Shown here piece after piece: positions 46,707 through 58,749 of a stretch of 64,000 nt of DNA. The notes beneath the pieces are model-generated. The model made no database searches and had not been told where the DNA came from. It saw only the letters and a list, made by a program, of their open reading frames with translations. Source of the stretch: Hymenopus coronatus (Eukaryota; Arthropoda; Insecta; Mantodea; Hymenopodidae); the NCBI GenBank assembly GCA_030762935.1, contig CM060900.1:391705632-391769631 (forward strand). Reading direction: 5' to 3'. The number at the start of each line of letters is the position of its first letter. The first letter of the stretch is position 1. The position numbers and the translations under genes were made by a program.

Positions 46707-47705
46707 TTAATGAGTTACATGACAAAATTGAAGGTTACACAAATTGGGCAGAGATTGCTCCCATCTTCTTTGATACGCCCGAAGCCTGAGTTCCATGCTA
46801 TTGCGTACTCTATTGCAAATTGCTGGAGTGTTTCGTTTTTGGTTGAATCCAGTGTGAACACACTCTTCTGTGTCAATACTCGGCACGAGGGTCATATAAT
46901 CAGTCGAAGAAATACATTGGATTCAAATCAAGAGATTGAGCAGGCCACGCAATGAATCCCCCTCGACCAATCCATCGACAGATATTTATCATTCAAGAAA
47001 TTTCGTACTATCCGTCTGAAATAACATGGTGCAACACCGTGTGAAAGCCAGATTCTATGGATGACGCTCAGAGGCACATAATTAAATTATGCAATTCTTT
47101 TTTGAGAAACTGTAGATACCTCTGCATTGAGGCGCAGAGGAAAGAAATGTTTGAATAAGGTGAAAGAGTTTACCCCACACGTTTAGGCAATACTTCTTTT
47201 TGAAGCCTTTTCATGTTGTACTTCTTGTGGTTTTTCATGGGCCCAGTTATAATTAATTAAAGAGTATGACGAACATTTAAGATATTGTCACGAGTAAACC
47301 CAACCGCATCCTGAGTGGACAGAGTGCTTGTTTAGAAATTCATGAACATAGCACAATTTTGTTACGTGCATTGGAAGTTGTTCTGGACTCAAAAACCGAA
47401 ACATTTAGTCATTGTACCCGCTGAAGGTGTTGCTGATACCGACATTTTTTGTGCAGAATTTGCAGATAGTCATATGACTAAAACCCTTGCTATATAATGC
47501 GTATTGTGATGTCTGAGTTTGCGTCCACTTCACGAAGAACTCGTTCTTCAAGGCCAATGCTTCGTACCTCTGTTGCTCTCTACATCCGAAATGCCTACTC
47601 TTTGAAGCGTTGTTGAATTCATGAGGATGTTCGTGGACAACGTGGGAGTACCTTTCCGTATGAAGATAAAATGTCTGATTCATTTCATCTAAAAGGCTAA
47701 ACATG
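46707..47705 (-). pseudogene. Mariner-like (DDE/D) transposase, decayed
   Basis: On the minus strand the match runs leftwards. A weak N-terminal region begins with HVVHEHPHEFNNAS (about 47,600-47,650). GFTRDNIL follows (about 47,270-47,300), the type of block after the second catalytic Asp (here lost), with NYNWAHEKPQEVQ as the usual 'W-x-x-E-N-P' part. Next come VAPCYFRRIVRNFLND and WIGRGGFIAWPAQSLDLNP (about 46,905-47,020), a diagnostic block carrying the third catalytic Asp. Then come FFD and a stop, and a short C-terminal VRNSMELRLRAYQ piece in another frame. Several stops and frameshifts make it inactive. Such elements are common in arthropods. The terminal inverted repeats were not located. 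Confidence 0.72.
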
Positions 47706-47988
47706 AAATGTGTGTCGTTCTGTTATTCGGAGAATACGTTTGCTTCTGCTTTCCGTCCTCTACAACAAACACCCCCCAAAAATCGATCAGCGGCCAACAA
47801 TTTAACGTCCTACAACAAACCAACCAAAAATCAATAAAACCATTAGCAGAAAACACTTGGTGTAAACGAAGGAGCAAATCCCTTAATAATTCTCTGATAA
47901 AACATTTTAACACCCATGTTCGAACTAACTTTTTTGCTCTTGATGATGTTAGGGTATCTCCGAAATGACACCAATTCGGTACATGCAG

Positions 47989-48026
47989 TATACTGCATAT
48001 CAAGGGATATACTGCATATCAAGGGA
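47989..48026 (+). repeat. Two exact tandem copies of a 19-bp unit
   Basis: TACTGCATATCAAGGGATA is directly followed by the same unit, differing at the last bases. It lies near the right flank of the mariner-like fossil, but a connection is not shown. Confidence 0.85.
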
Positions 48027-49049
48027 AATCTCTCGACTCCATTAAGTTCAAAGAACGTATGCTGAAAATTTGAAAGAGACTACGTAATAAGTGCACCGGG
48101 GAAACATTTTAAATTGGCAAATATAAGAAAACGAGAAAAACAATGTGCTTTATCGTTTTAATTCAAGTAGCACCTACTTGAAATAAAAACACTATGGGAC
48201 ATTCATTATGATAGCTTTGTCCGTTGGTATGCACGAAAATACTCGCGTCTCTTAAGTACATATCCGAGATCTTTTAAATAGGAGTTTGAAGAAAATTTGG
48301 TTGAAATATGTATTAAAATGGACAATGCCTAAATCTGGCCTTAACAAGTTGAAATATTATGCACTTAGGTTATTCGCAAAGATTATTTTATATAGTTATT
48401 TATTGAAAAACTACAGTGATTTGCTTGATTAATAAAATGTATTTACCAGAACAACTATTTCTGAGTAAATACATTTTAGTCATCGAGTATGCCATGAAAG
48501 GTCGAGCTCCTTTAAGTCCAACACTTGGTGCACCTTTTCTTAGGCGCTCGGCTCCCTCGCCTTCATTCGCTAGGGTTCGCTCAATTTCGGAGGTAGAACA
48601 ACATTGAGACATGAAGCACGTTATTTACACTAATACCTAGTGGCTTCAATGCTGAAGTTTCATTTTGTCTGTAGATCCCATTAACGTGCGCTCTGCTTCG
48701 TTTAATAATTCACCTAGTTCGCGTTAAATTAGGAAACTTATTCACCATAGTCTCTGAGGAGAGCCTCAAAGAAAAACTTTTCTTTGGCTGACAACTCCGC
48801 GGAAAGACAGGCAGGCGGTCGAGCGAGCGAGCTCTTCTTTCCCCTTGCCCTCGATATTTCGTAAAACCAGCGCCCAAGAAAAGGTGCGCGTATATTACAG
48901 GAAAAATTGAAATTTGAGTTTGTGAACTGCATTATAGAATGTATTAAAGGTCTTTTAGGTTGCTCGTTAAAATTATTTATTGGGATTTTGTTTATTAGAT
49001 AATATATGGTTAGAAATACACGTACCAATATAAACACGTGATTAGACAC
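48027..49049. other. Unassigned stretch with GC-richer patches
   Basis: Patches at about 48,490-48,605 and 48,780-48,890 are GC-richer. Overlapping frames on both strands (63-116 codons) have no recognised domain. The larger minus-strand frame begins inside the neighbouring SINE. Confidence 0.35.
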
Positions 49050-49300
49050 CGAGCGAGATGACTCTGCGGTAACGTTTGAGGCTCGCATTCGGGAGGTCCC
49101 AGATTCGAGTCTTGTCGACCGTCTACTCTTATCTTGGGGTTTTCATGGTTTTACTGATTGTTAGGCATTGCTGGGGTGGTTTCTTATTCTATCTCGATTA
49201 TAGTTCCACATTTATCTTTCATTCAGTTTCCTTCTCATGTTTTAGAGGGTGCTTCTAGGTTGCGTGGCATGAGGCGGTGCCACAGATGGGGTAGATGGTT
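49050..49300 (+). repeat. SINE family D/H copy (long-body type)
   Basis: The head CCGAGCGAGATGACTCTGCG, AACGTTTGAGGCTCGCATTC and GGGAGGTCCCAGATTCGAGTC (B box) is nearly the same as in the 32.9 kb copy. The body then diverges and shares GCCACAGAT and GGTAGATGGTTCC with the long antisense copy at 60.96-61.38 kb. The right border is uncertain and may reach about 49,490. Confidence 0.75.
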
Positions 49301-50621
49301 CCTCCAAGAAAAGAGTATTTTCCAAGCAAAATAGAGGATTTCTTGGTTAACAGGTGAATCATTGCCCTCTCCGTGCAGATGAGTAGGACGTGTCTTCAAG
49401 CCTGGAGCTAAGGACTTCTTCGCGTCTGTCGCCTGTTTGCTTGAGACCAGAAGACTTCTGTGGTTTCCCCTTCTGAGAGCTAGTTGCCGCAATGGATTTC
49501 TTATAGATTGTAATTTATGAGAGGTGCCCCTCAGTAATTGTATACCCTATATAATGGATGCATTACATCGGTTACGTTAGCATTATTTCAATGATGCAGG
49601 AAATAAGTAAACGTACTAAATATCAAGGTTAACTACATTAATAGATGTAGTGCTTTTAGCTACACCCCTTCCTTCTATGTTGCTCTGCTGAACAAGTTTC
49701 AAAAATGAATTGATTATTCATTCTTAGGTTATATTAGATTCCAAAAGCCAGAGAGTAAAAATGAGAGTTTATACTATGATGCTCATTAGATGCGCTCGCT
49801 TATTTGAAATTGACAAAAATATAAGAGCAGTTTTATGTGTTGAGCCTTATAAAATATTTAAGATTTTTTAGAATTGCTTCCCAAAATGCACACTAACACC
49901 GGCTGTTAGCTGTCTGAATATTGTCTACAATTTTGTTTTTAAAAGTTTTCTTGTTTAATTGAAAATTGGCCCTCTCTGCAGTTAAATTTAGCTTCACAGT
50001 TATATACACTATATTGACATGATCTGCCCACGCCTTAAACACCTACCTTATAATGCGATTATAAGAAATTATGGGATAAACAATGCAATACTTGCTGTAA
50101 GCTGATACACACCTCGTCTTATAAATTTAGTTCGCTGGTTTTGATGGAAAGGACATAGTTGGTAGATAAGACATGTGAAGGTTGAAACTGTAAGGTACTT
50201 GTTCTTAGCGAAAACAATACAGAGAGCTTCCAGTTTCATTAGCTTTAAAAAGTAGGTCATGCAGATTTTATTTGGATGTGGACTTGAAGTGTGGATGGTT
50301 GCATCTTCCAAAAGTACGGGACGTTTGAGATCATTTAATTAGTGTACAGCTTTCGAAAACTTTAGTATAGTGGTCACCTGTTGTATGTACAGTTACAGCA
50401 AAGGTTGAAAAACACCAGGCAGGTTTATTTCTCTGGTTTACTTTACAAATATTATGAGTCTAATACAATGAAATTGTCTATCACAGTGTATCCCAGGTCG
50501 AAGGTTTTGGTGTGTCTTGCCCTCGATGATTTGTTGTCAAACGACGCATTTGTGGCTTTTACAAGAGTCAATCTGAAATCTTTCTCTGTTTCTTCTTGGT
50601 ATATTTGAATCACACTGAAGG
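49301..50621. other. Unassigned stretch
   Basis: The first 190 bases may belong to the preceding SINE. Frames of 75-85 codons have no recognised domain. Confidence 0.4.
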
Positions 50622-50764
50622 TTTTGAATCCGCCCATTTAAACGAATTTGGACATAAAAAAAGACAACCTTAGTAAATGTATAAAGGTATTATTGTTATT
50701 ACTGTTATTGTTATTAATGTTGCTATTATTAATATTATTATTGCTATTATTATTGGTGTTATTG

Positions 50765-50812
<48 letters not shown>

Positions 50813-50891
50813 TTGAATTCATCCTTTTGAACGAGTGTGGACATGAAAAAAGCGAATCTTAGTATCTGTATAACGGTATTATAATTGTTAT
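50622..50891 (+). repeat. Duplicated 78-bp segment bracketing an (ATT)n microsatellite
   Basis: TTTTGAATCCGCCCATTTAA...GGTATTATTGTTAT (50,622-50,699) and TTTTGAATTCATCCTTTTGA...GGTATTATAATTGTTAT (50,811-50,891) agree over most of their length (shared GGACAT-AAAAAAG, CTTAGTA, TGTATAA-GGTATTAT). The ATT-type microsatellite lies between them (about 50,689-50,812). The unit of duplication therefore contained the microsatellite edge. Confidence 0.88.
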
Positions 50892-51600
50892 GTATAGATT
50901 ACGTTTATATTGTTTGTGTTGTATGAGCTCACTGTGGTCATAGAGACCCGTAAACACTAAACATATCAATGAAAGCACAATCTGGTTACATGTACAAATT
51001 AAGCTATTTAATTTAATAGATACCAAGGGAATTCGTTCTTCTTTAGTTTGAACGTTTTGGAGCTTTTAGGCTGTTTAAATGTGAAACAAGATTAAGATGT
51101 AGCTTTTGAAAGGTAGGTACAAAAAAAAAAAACAAGCAGTTGGATAATTTGTTCATGTCAAAAAAGGAGGGTGAAAAGAAAATATTTCATACGAAATTTA
51201 AAAAATTGAAATATTATCGGAGAAAGGAGCAGGTTTATCAGAGATAAAAGGATCCCCAAATGTATTAATTACCATGAATGTTGAGCCTATGAATTTTTAC
51301 TTCGGTTATTGCAAACGTGGAGTTACCAGTTCTACGGAATGAAGTGTAAGTATTTTGGGCAAGTAAAATTTAATATTCTAGATCATTGTGTAAATATTCC
51401 ATACTAGGTTCACAGCTGAATGAAATGAATATAATATAACCCAGACAATGCAGCTGGTATTTATCCAAGGTGATCTAGAATACCTTTTGGACAGTTCTAG
51501 GGATTGCAGAAGGGAAGTATGGATAAGAAACCATACCCGGAAACATAATGTAACGTTTCGATCCTACGCAGGAAAGAAGATCAAATATCAAGTTTCAACT
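50892..51600. other. Unassigned AT-rich stretch
   Basis: An A run lies at about 51,120. Nothing else recognised. Confidence 0.4.
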
Positions 51601-51962
51601 CGGTCTGGTTGGCTCAGTTGGTTAGGCGCTGGCCTACTGACCCCAAGACCGCGATTACAAACCCGTTCCAGACAGATGGTTTTTAATTGTGCTTAAAAGC
51701 TACAGCCCGTGTCAGTAAATTTACACGTTCAGGAACTCCTACGGGACGAAATTCCGGCACTCCAGCAGCACTGATATGGTTATTAGAATTGACAGCATCG
51801 TTAATAAACAAATGAATAACTGGCAAATACTCAGGAGCTGCCCTAAACTTAGGGTTTGAAGGTTTACTTTCCAAATGTTCGTTTCTAATTATTTTATTTC
51901 ATCTGTCATCAATGCCAATCGTATGTAGTACCTGTGTACTAAGAATGGGCATTAAACATTAA
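51601..51962 (+). repeat. tRNA-derived SINE (family F)
   Basis: The head GGTTGGCTCAGTTGGTTAGG is a textbook A box. CGCGATTACAAACCCGTTCC about 35 bases later is a slightly changed B box. The body contains CCCTAAACTTAGGGTTTGAA (similar to a block in family D), TTATTTTATTTCATCTGTCA, ATCAATGCCAATCGTATGTA and GGGCATTAAACATTA at the 3' end. The 3' portion resembles family D/B tails, so these families may share a 3' module. Confidence 0.7.
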
Positions 51963-53017
51963 TAAAAGTAAAATTAGTTTTGACGAAAGTTCAGAGGCAT
52001 ACCATACAGGAACTTTGGCAAAGCGTATTGTAATACGATTTTTTTCAAATGATGCTAGATCAGATTCTAAACAAGGGAGTTGGAAAGACCACATATGATA
52101 TCGAGTGTGTGAAAGCGTTGCCATCAACGTGGAGCGGGAAATTTGAATGCTTTATGTTGTCAAATGTGTAGAACTGAAGCAGCAAGTTTTCGGACGTGGG
52201 ATGTACTAAGTCCCTTCTGCAAGGAATAGAAGTCTGTAATAGGACTTCTGAATCATTCTGTGTATAGTGATTTCCACCACAGCACATTCTGCTGATGACG
52301 TTCGTAAATTTCAGCAAAGATAAATGTTTTAAAGTTTCCGAAAATACAGTCCTAGAGGATAGTGATAAGTTAACTATGCATAAGAGTGCGGTTTAGTGTT
52401 CCCTTTTTGGTGCAGCTTTTAAAACAAACTGCTTTGGTAGTTTTCCAGAAGAATTCTGCAGCAGTAAACACAACTAAACATTTTTTTTATCGGACTCTTC
52501 TGGGGTAGACTTGTCACTTATTAGTACTAACTTGAATCGAGGATTTGAAATTAAGACGCACAGACACATTTTAACACACGTGGGCTCCCCCTCTTTAAAG
52601 AATTATCTCTGCACAAAAAATGTAAACTTTGTCATCTCAACAATGTTTAAAGTTTCTTTTATTTATCTCAAAATACTTGGACTTCCGGCTGATGCATTTT
52701 TACATCCATTGTTAGCAACCGAAATTGTCACTTCCATTGTCTACATATGGCTGCAAATTTTATATTACCTAATATCATCAAACTTGTTTATAGATGCACA
52801 AGGCTTAAAAAGAAGCACCGCAGAATTCGTTATAGAATGAACACTTAAACCTCTGTCATCATTTATGTCCAAGCAATCAAGTAATTCTAGTAATTGGGCG
52901 CTTTGTTGTTGAAAGATTTGGTTTAAATTTTCAGTGTATCTCTACACAGAGTCCCTCCAGCGATAGCTGTATACGTTAAATATGAAATTATTGCAACTTG
53001 ACATATAAGCGATTGAT
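51963..53017. other. Unassigned stretch including a 109-codon open frame
   Basis: The plus-strand frame 52,511-52,840 has a mildly hydrophobic second half (ATEIVTSIVYIWLQILYYLI) but no family match. The rest holds nothing recognised. Confidence 0.25.
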
Positions 53018-53060
53018 TTGGCGGCGGTGCCACAAGCAGTAAAAGTGGGCGTTAAACGCT

Positions 53061-53102
<42 letters not shown>
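53018..53102 (+). repeat. SINE family B 3'-end fragment with long poly(A)
   Basis: GGCGGTGCCACAAGCAGTAA, AAGTGGGCGTTAAACGCTAT and then about 37 A residues. It is the same tail as in the 28.6 and 15.1 kb copies, here 5'-truncated to under 50 bases. The long, pure A run suggests a fairly recent insertion. Confidence 0.82.
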
Positions 53103-53103
<1 letters not shown>

Positions 53104-53211
53104 CGACGTCTAACTGTAAATCAAACTCTGTTCAGAACATCATCTATTCAGTTCCCTTTTCAGATCCTAGGAGTTTGTGATTGAACATTCCGCACATATT
53201 TAAATACATTT

Positions 53212-53497
53212 TTATTTATGGACGCTCTTTAACTGCTGCGGCTGTTAGCGTCCCATTCTATATTGAGCGTGAAAGATCGCTAAATTCTGCTCAGAGGCCT
53301 CCTTATTAGGCTTGAGGTTCTTTTACGAGTCATAAACCTACGACACGGGACCAGCGGTTTTACTTCCCTTCCGAAGGAAATCATGCTAAGGATTTTTACA
53401 CCCGAAAAAAATCTACCGCATTCCGCTGGGTTTGAACCCGCGACCATGGAAACCATAAGCTAGCATGTTACCCCTAGACCACAGAGGACGACAAAAT
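53212..53497 (-). repeat. SINE family A, full-length antisense copy
   Basis: The reverse complement starts GTCGTCCTCTGTGGTCTAGG (A box) and has GGTCGCGGGTTCAAACCCAG (B box). The ordered blocks follow as in the 10.26 kb copy, ending AGAGCGTCCATAAATAAA. This is the best-preserved pol III promoter of the family in this window. About 110 bases separate it from the family B tail to its left. Confidence 0.92.
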
Positions 53498-54805
53498 ACC
53501 GCATATCCTGTATATTAACATTGCTCCTGATTATCCTAACAGGGAAGCAAATTGTTTAATAATAATAAAAATAATAATAATAATAATATTCACTACAACA
53601 TATATTCGGTAAACAAACCGTTTTTCATGAATTTGCTGAATTTGTTTTAAGAAAGATTCTGGCACCTCGAAATGAATTCATCTCAGTATATCCCTATCTA
53701 GACCTTAAATTCATTACTCTTCATTTTATCTAATAAAACTGTTTGGTAGTAATCTTTGCGTTTGTTTAAATGGAAACAGAAAACACGTGAAATTTGATCA
53801 TTTTTGATGCAACAGACAACATACATGGCTTAAGCTGCTGAAAAGTAGGCAAGTATAATTTTGCGACTGATAGTTTGAGTTTTTCAATCCCATACTTTTA
53901 AGATGCAGTTTGATTGAACCATTTTTGCATTCCCATAAATTACTCTTGTACAAGGCAAGCCTTTCACGACCGGTACTGATCCAATAAATAAATGCTGTGC
54001 TTATAGACGGTGGATGTTTTCTTTTATTTGGAATTAGTTTTATTTTAAAGGTTCAGCTAAGTAATATAAAGTTAATAATATTGCTGGTCTCTTTGTTGGG
54101 CATCTTCAGAGAAGGTGCTGATGCTTAAGACACTGCTATAACCAGCTTCTTGTCCTCTCTTCCCATCTCTTCCTTTGCAACGTGTATGTTGTTACTTTTG
54201 AAGGTAGTAAAGCTTCTTCCCGTATGTTAATAAGAGTAAAAACATAAGAGTATTTGATCGGAAAATGCTCCTTACTCCGACGCAACTCTCACAGAAAATA
54301 GAAATCTGACGTGTGAAGAGGATACATTTGAATAAGAAAAAAGAATGTTTCACAAGCGAACAGGAAATGACTCATTGAAGTTGATGCAAGGCACTTCATC
54401 TATAGGCTAATCAACTTTCTTCAGACTCCTCATTTCTGACATCACTTCACTTAGGAATGTATTACTAGCACATGTTTAGAGGCTTGAAGATAACCACAAA
54501 AATTTACTCGCACCAATCATTATTATTAAATCAACGCCTTATATTATGCCTATAGAGACAACGATCGGGGGATGTGTTCTTTTACGAGTGTGTTTGCTAG
54601 AACCAGTTATATTTAGCTTTGATGTTTAATAATCCAGGAGTTTTTAAAATAAATAGATAGTAATGCTTTGTACACCAAATGTACCAAGTGTGGCTTAGCT
54701 TTATCAATACTTTATGACGTGGAATCTGGTGCAGCATGCAGTGCATCTACTTTAATAGAAACCGTCGACATGCGGCTGGCAAAGTACTCAAAACGTATAT
54801 ACATA
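53498..54805. other. Unassigned stretch with short (AAT)n
   Basis: (AAT)n at about 53,557-53,589. Nothing else recognised on either strand. Confidence 0.4.
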
Positions 54806-55110
54806 TACAGGCTGCTTCGAAACGACACTGAACAAATGTAACGGCCTTATAGCTTACAGTTGAACTAGTCCGAAATTTGATGTCGTAGCCTCAAAACTCT
54901 TTTAGATATGTTTTTATGGAGCATTAAATATCGAATCACTATGAAATTAGGCAACACACGAAGCACTAGTGTATAACGCTTACATACTCGCATCTTGACA
55001 CGCGTCATGAAAACAAACGGATATCTCCTTGTTTATCAGTAAACCTGTCCTAGCTATCAGGTAAAGGGACAAAGAGAAGTTGCCTACTCAAGACTATTAT
55101 AACTCGGACG
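54806..55110 (+). mobile_element. Possible terminal region of a mariner-like element
   Basis: ATATACAGGCTGCTTCGAAA at about 54,803-54,822 resembles the 'tacagggtg-tttcgaaa' termini typical of many arthropod DDE transposons. About 300 bases of unrecognised DNA follow, with no transposase. The matching end on the right was not found, so this may be a non-autonomous or truncated copy. Confidence 0.3.
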
Positions 55111-56116
55111 GTTTCGGGGTTGCTCTCGAATGCGAAAAATACGCATTTTGTCCTAACCACGGTACCTCATACTTATCCTAGTAATTTTAATTGTGCTAAT
55201 AATAAACTCTCAATAACTTGCTTTAAAGATCAAGAAGAAGTCACTGCTTAATGCATAAATGTTTCATTTAGTATTATGAGTAAAAGGAGGTAAAATAAAC
55301 TTCATGTCTCACTGCAAAAGGAGGTTATTTTTGTTTAACTTTATCCACACCTTTGGTATTTTTCTGATAGTATTCCTGCATCTGCTGTCTATATCAGTTC
55401 CTTGCCTCCATCTTCAAGATCGCTACGTTAAATTGTCCCTAAAAGAACCAATTAGTGGCATACCTATCCCACTTATTTTCTCAGATATTACCTTTCATTC
55501 CTTATCGGTTACTGTGAAAGTGTGTGTTGGAAGAAGAATCAAATCAGTAAAGGTGTAGTTTCTTTAACGGGGTTTCGTGAGGCAATGAATTCCTTAATGT
55601 TAGCTGACCATGTAGGTACAGCATGATAGTACGTTTACGAAAATAATGCTAAAGTACGCTACTGGGTGCTTCCCGCCTTTCCTGCTTTACCTCCGATAAC
55701 GTGAACCAGTCACGCAGTTTTGTTCCAGGGTAACTGCCTAATCCGTGTTAACTACTAGGCGTTTTGTTGATGTACCTCTATTGGCATTGAATAAGCCATT
55801 TATAGCTTCAGTTAATTGATAGTCCATGGGCGCCAGCAGCTGCACAAAACACTATACGTATTTTCAGTTTGGAATTCATATCACTTGATTATGATTTTTT
55901 TTTTTTATTTTTTCATAGTTTTTGGCCAAATTTCACAGATGCATCACCTTAACTGCCCAACTGGCCTTACACAGCCCCTTATATACATTATAGGTCCCGT
56001 ATACTCGAAATATTTATTATACTAAAACTGCCGAAAAGATTCTTCTGGGGCTGTAATTAACCAAACTGCAGGGAAATAGCAAATAATTGATATATAACTC
56101 CATGGCACGACAGCTC
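55111..56116. other. Unassigned stretch
   Basis: An 84-codon plus-strand frame at 55,304-55,558 begins with a hydrophobic signal-like segment (FLFNFIHTFGIFLIVFLHLL) but has no other support. Nothing else seen. Confidence 0.35.
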
Positions 56117-56425
56117 ATGGGGAACCTTGGCCTACCGCCCGGCCGCTGCGTCCCCCATCTCGGTCCACTACAGATGTCATGGAGGGTGAGACGTGGTCAG
56201 CGCCTCGAACTCCCCCGGCCGGTTAATGCGGTCCTCATGACTTGAAGCCGCTACTTCTCCATCAAGTAGCTCCTCAATTGGCCCCCCAGGGATCTCACGA
56301 GGCTGAGTGCACCCCTGACCAGATCTCCCAGCGTGGGAACAATCCTTAAGCCGGTACCGGGAATCGAACCCAGGTCTCCCGTTTGGTAAGCAGTGGTAGT
56401 CACTGCGATAGAGATAATAGACCGA
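56117..56425 (-). repeat. SINE family G, antisense copy
   Basis: GC-rich compared with its flanks. The reverse complement has GTGACTACCACTGCTTACC (A-box region weak) and GACCTGGGTTCGATTCCCGG (a perfect B box with T-arm pairing), then GGTACCGGCTTAAGG. A body follows with CCTCGTGAGATCCCTGG, CAATTGAGGAGCTACTTGAT and AACCGGCCGGGGGAG. A more decayed copy lies at 27.46-27.68 kb in the same orientation. Confidence 0.78.
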
Positions 56426-57536
56426 AAGATATCTCTTAAAATCCCACATCACTAAGTCACAAGGGTTTCTTTTGTTTTGTTCTCTAGTTGCAGAAAGCGA
56501 ACTTCTTTGTTCGGCATTATTCTCTGCACCATTTTTTTCAGCATCAGTCAGAAACAAAGAAATGGAACTCAATGCTGCGCTACGCAGTACCTATTTATTG
56601 CTCTGTGATTCAGCAAGCACTCGTTCAATAGAGCTATTAGCGACTGTATGAGACAGCGAAAGGAGCAGCGCGCTGCCAATATCGCCCCCGATCCGGCACC
56701 ATGTAATACCGTAGAAATATAAAATGAAGTGATAATTTCGGAAATGTCAACATGTGAATTTTCCTACAACCCTGTGTTTAGGTCTCGATTAGAGGTAAAT
56801 CTGAAACATTGCAAGCTATACTCACCCAACCTATGTGTGCTTATATATGAGATAATATAAAGTGCTGTTCGAGAAACCTCTTTTACTCGCAGCCGATTTC
56901 CAGCTACTCAGCAGAGATAGCATTCCATAAAATTCAGCGAGGAAAAAGCCTTTTCTCCCTTCGCTGACGCTTGTGAAGTATGCATGCACATACCCTGTTT
57001 TAATTTCCATTAAATCCTCCAGCTCGATGTCTTAGTGCCCGGGAGCACTTCAATTTTTTGCTGGAGTCGAGATTCTACTGTCATCGCTTTTGACGTCGGT
57101 AACAATACGGCTGGCATTTGCGGAAGAAGGCTTGAGGATTAGATCTCCCTCGACGAGATATTTTTCATCTTCTGTTTTGGCTTATGTTATTTCCTTCCAA
57201 AGAGAAGGATATACCATATGCTTGATTTACTGATAATTTTATGCCAATTAACTGAGTGTATTTGTTCATGTATATGATGTGTATGTATGCCGAAAAGTGT
57301 CATTCAAACAATGACTGCTTTTAAGTTATGTAGCAAAAAGAAACATTATTTGAGCGTTTACAACGTTTGTCTGAAATGTAACGGCATAATTTTAGAAAAA
57401 TAGGAATCCTTCAAAGTTATATCAAATAATTCATATTTGTTACCAAGTCAAAAACTGAATTAATATTCAGTTCCGTTTTTTGTTTAAGGTTAAAAATAAA
57501 ACAAATTTGTAACTGCTGTTTTAGTATATTGTATAA
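56426..57536. other. Unassigned stretch
   Basis: Nothing recognised. A GC-richer patch near 56,650-56,700 (GCGAAAGGAGCAGCGCGCTG) stands out slightly. Confidence 0.4.
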
Positions 57537-57740
57537 CCGAGTGGGTTGGCTCATAAAGTAGCATCAGAGACTCACATCTCGGAAGACTTTTGTTCAAAGC
57601 CTTTATCCTGATTTTATTTTTCGCCATTTTCCTGGTCGCTAGGCGTTTACCGTGAATTTTCTGTCCCTAATTCCCTCCACCTTTTAGTGCTGCAGGGCCA
57701 GGCATAGTGAACAGTGGTTTGCGGCATGTGTGCTTTAAGG
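57537..57740 (+). repeat. SINE family D-like, degraded copy
   Basis: ACCGAGTGGGTTGGCTCATA and AGACTCACATCTCGGAAGAC, TTGTTCAAAGCC (B box position) and a body with CGCCATTTTCCTGG, TCCCTCCACCTTTTAGTGC. The head layout matches family D; the body is diverged. Confidence 0.45.
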
Positions 57741-58744
57741 AAAGGACTGTTCCTACACTGGCAACGAAAACTCTGAGCTGTACATGTTCTTGTGGATTAA
57801 GGGATAATCTGCCGGGATACGCAATTTGGAGAGTTTAGATTCTGCGCGGCCTTGGACCTTTGTCAATAGAACTGTCCCTACTATACTCCTTCACTTCGTA
57901 GGCATAGAATTAGGCACAGTTTTAAACTCTTCTCGTTATCACCGTTTAGCCTTAGATTTAAAATTTGTATCGGCGATACAGGCAATGTTTAGAACTCGCT
58001 GTTTGTCTTTTCTACACGAGTCAGCTTTGGGGGGGTGGTAAATTATTACCACATTGGTTCTAGTAAATGGCGGAGTAATTCCCGACATCTTAAACTTTGC
58101 AGAAGGAAAATGTAATAACTGAATAAGAAAACGCTTATTTGTGCAAATAGGATTAATGGGGTTGATGATATACTGGTGTGCCCATGATTTATACAACTAA
58201 AGCTATAATACCTAATGGATAAAGGAATTACACGGTATACCCACAGCTAAGCACTTAACCCCAGCAGAAATTCAATTGAAACTTTCAAAATATATAGCTG
58301 AATACGTTATCCATAACACAAGGGAAGCAGATGTTATTTTCTCTTATTTGTGTTAGAGAAAAACGAAGACATTTTCTTTCTGTATATGATCATAGTGTTG
58401 TAGTGATAGCATGTCTGTTTTATACGTTTATAACCCACACTATCAGGTTTCTAATATTTGTTGCATAATTGCCACATAAGTTTTCGGGGCTGATGGCCAA
58501 CCCTTTACTTAACAATGAGATTCCGTTCTAGTAGAGGGTGTATATGAGCCAAATCTGGATACCAGGGTAATTCAAAAGCCCCAGGTGGCATTCACGTTGA
58601 TGACTAGGGCCCGAAGTTTAAGGTGGTACAAACCTTTATTTTAGGTTCCTTTCTGTTTTAAGTTTTCTTTTTGGCATTGCAATAGATCAACTACAAACGC
58701 ATCCAAATTTTCTGACATTAACGGTTTCCTATTACTGTTCGGCT
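57741..58744. other. Unassigned stretch
   Basis: A 71-codon plus frame (57,826-58,041) and an 85-codon minus frame (57,939-58,196) overlap and show no domain. Confidence 0.4.
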
Positions 58745-58749
58745 AGGCT

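Noticed and set aside
50638..50862. Leu/Ile/Tyr- or Asn-repeat proteins
   Set aside because: Translation of the ATT microsatellite in three frames.
56177..56572. 131-codon minus-strand open frame
   Set aside because: It mainly covers the GC-rich family G SINE; no protein domain is visible.
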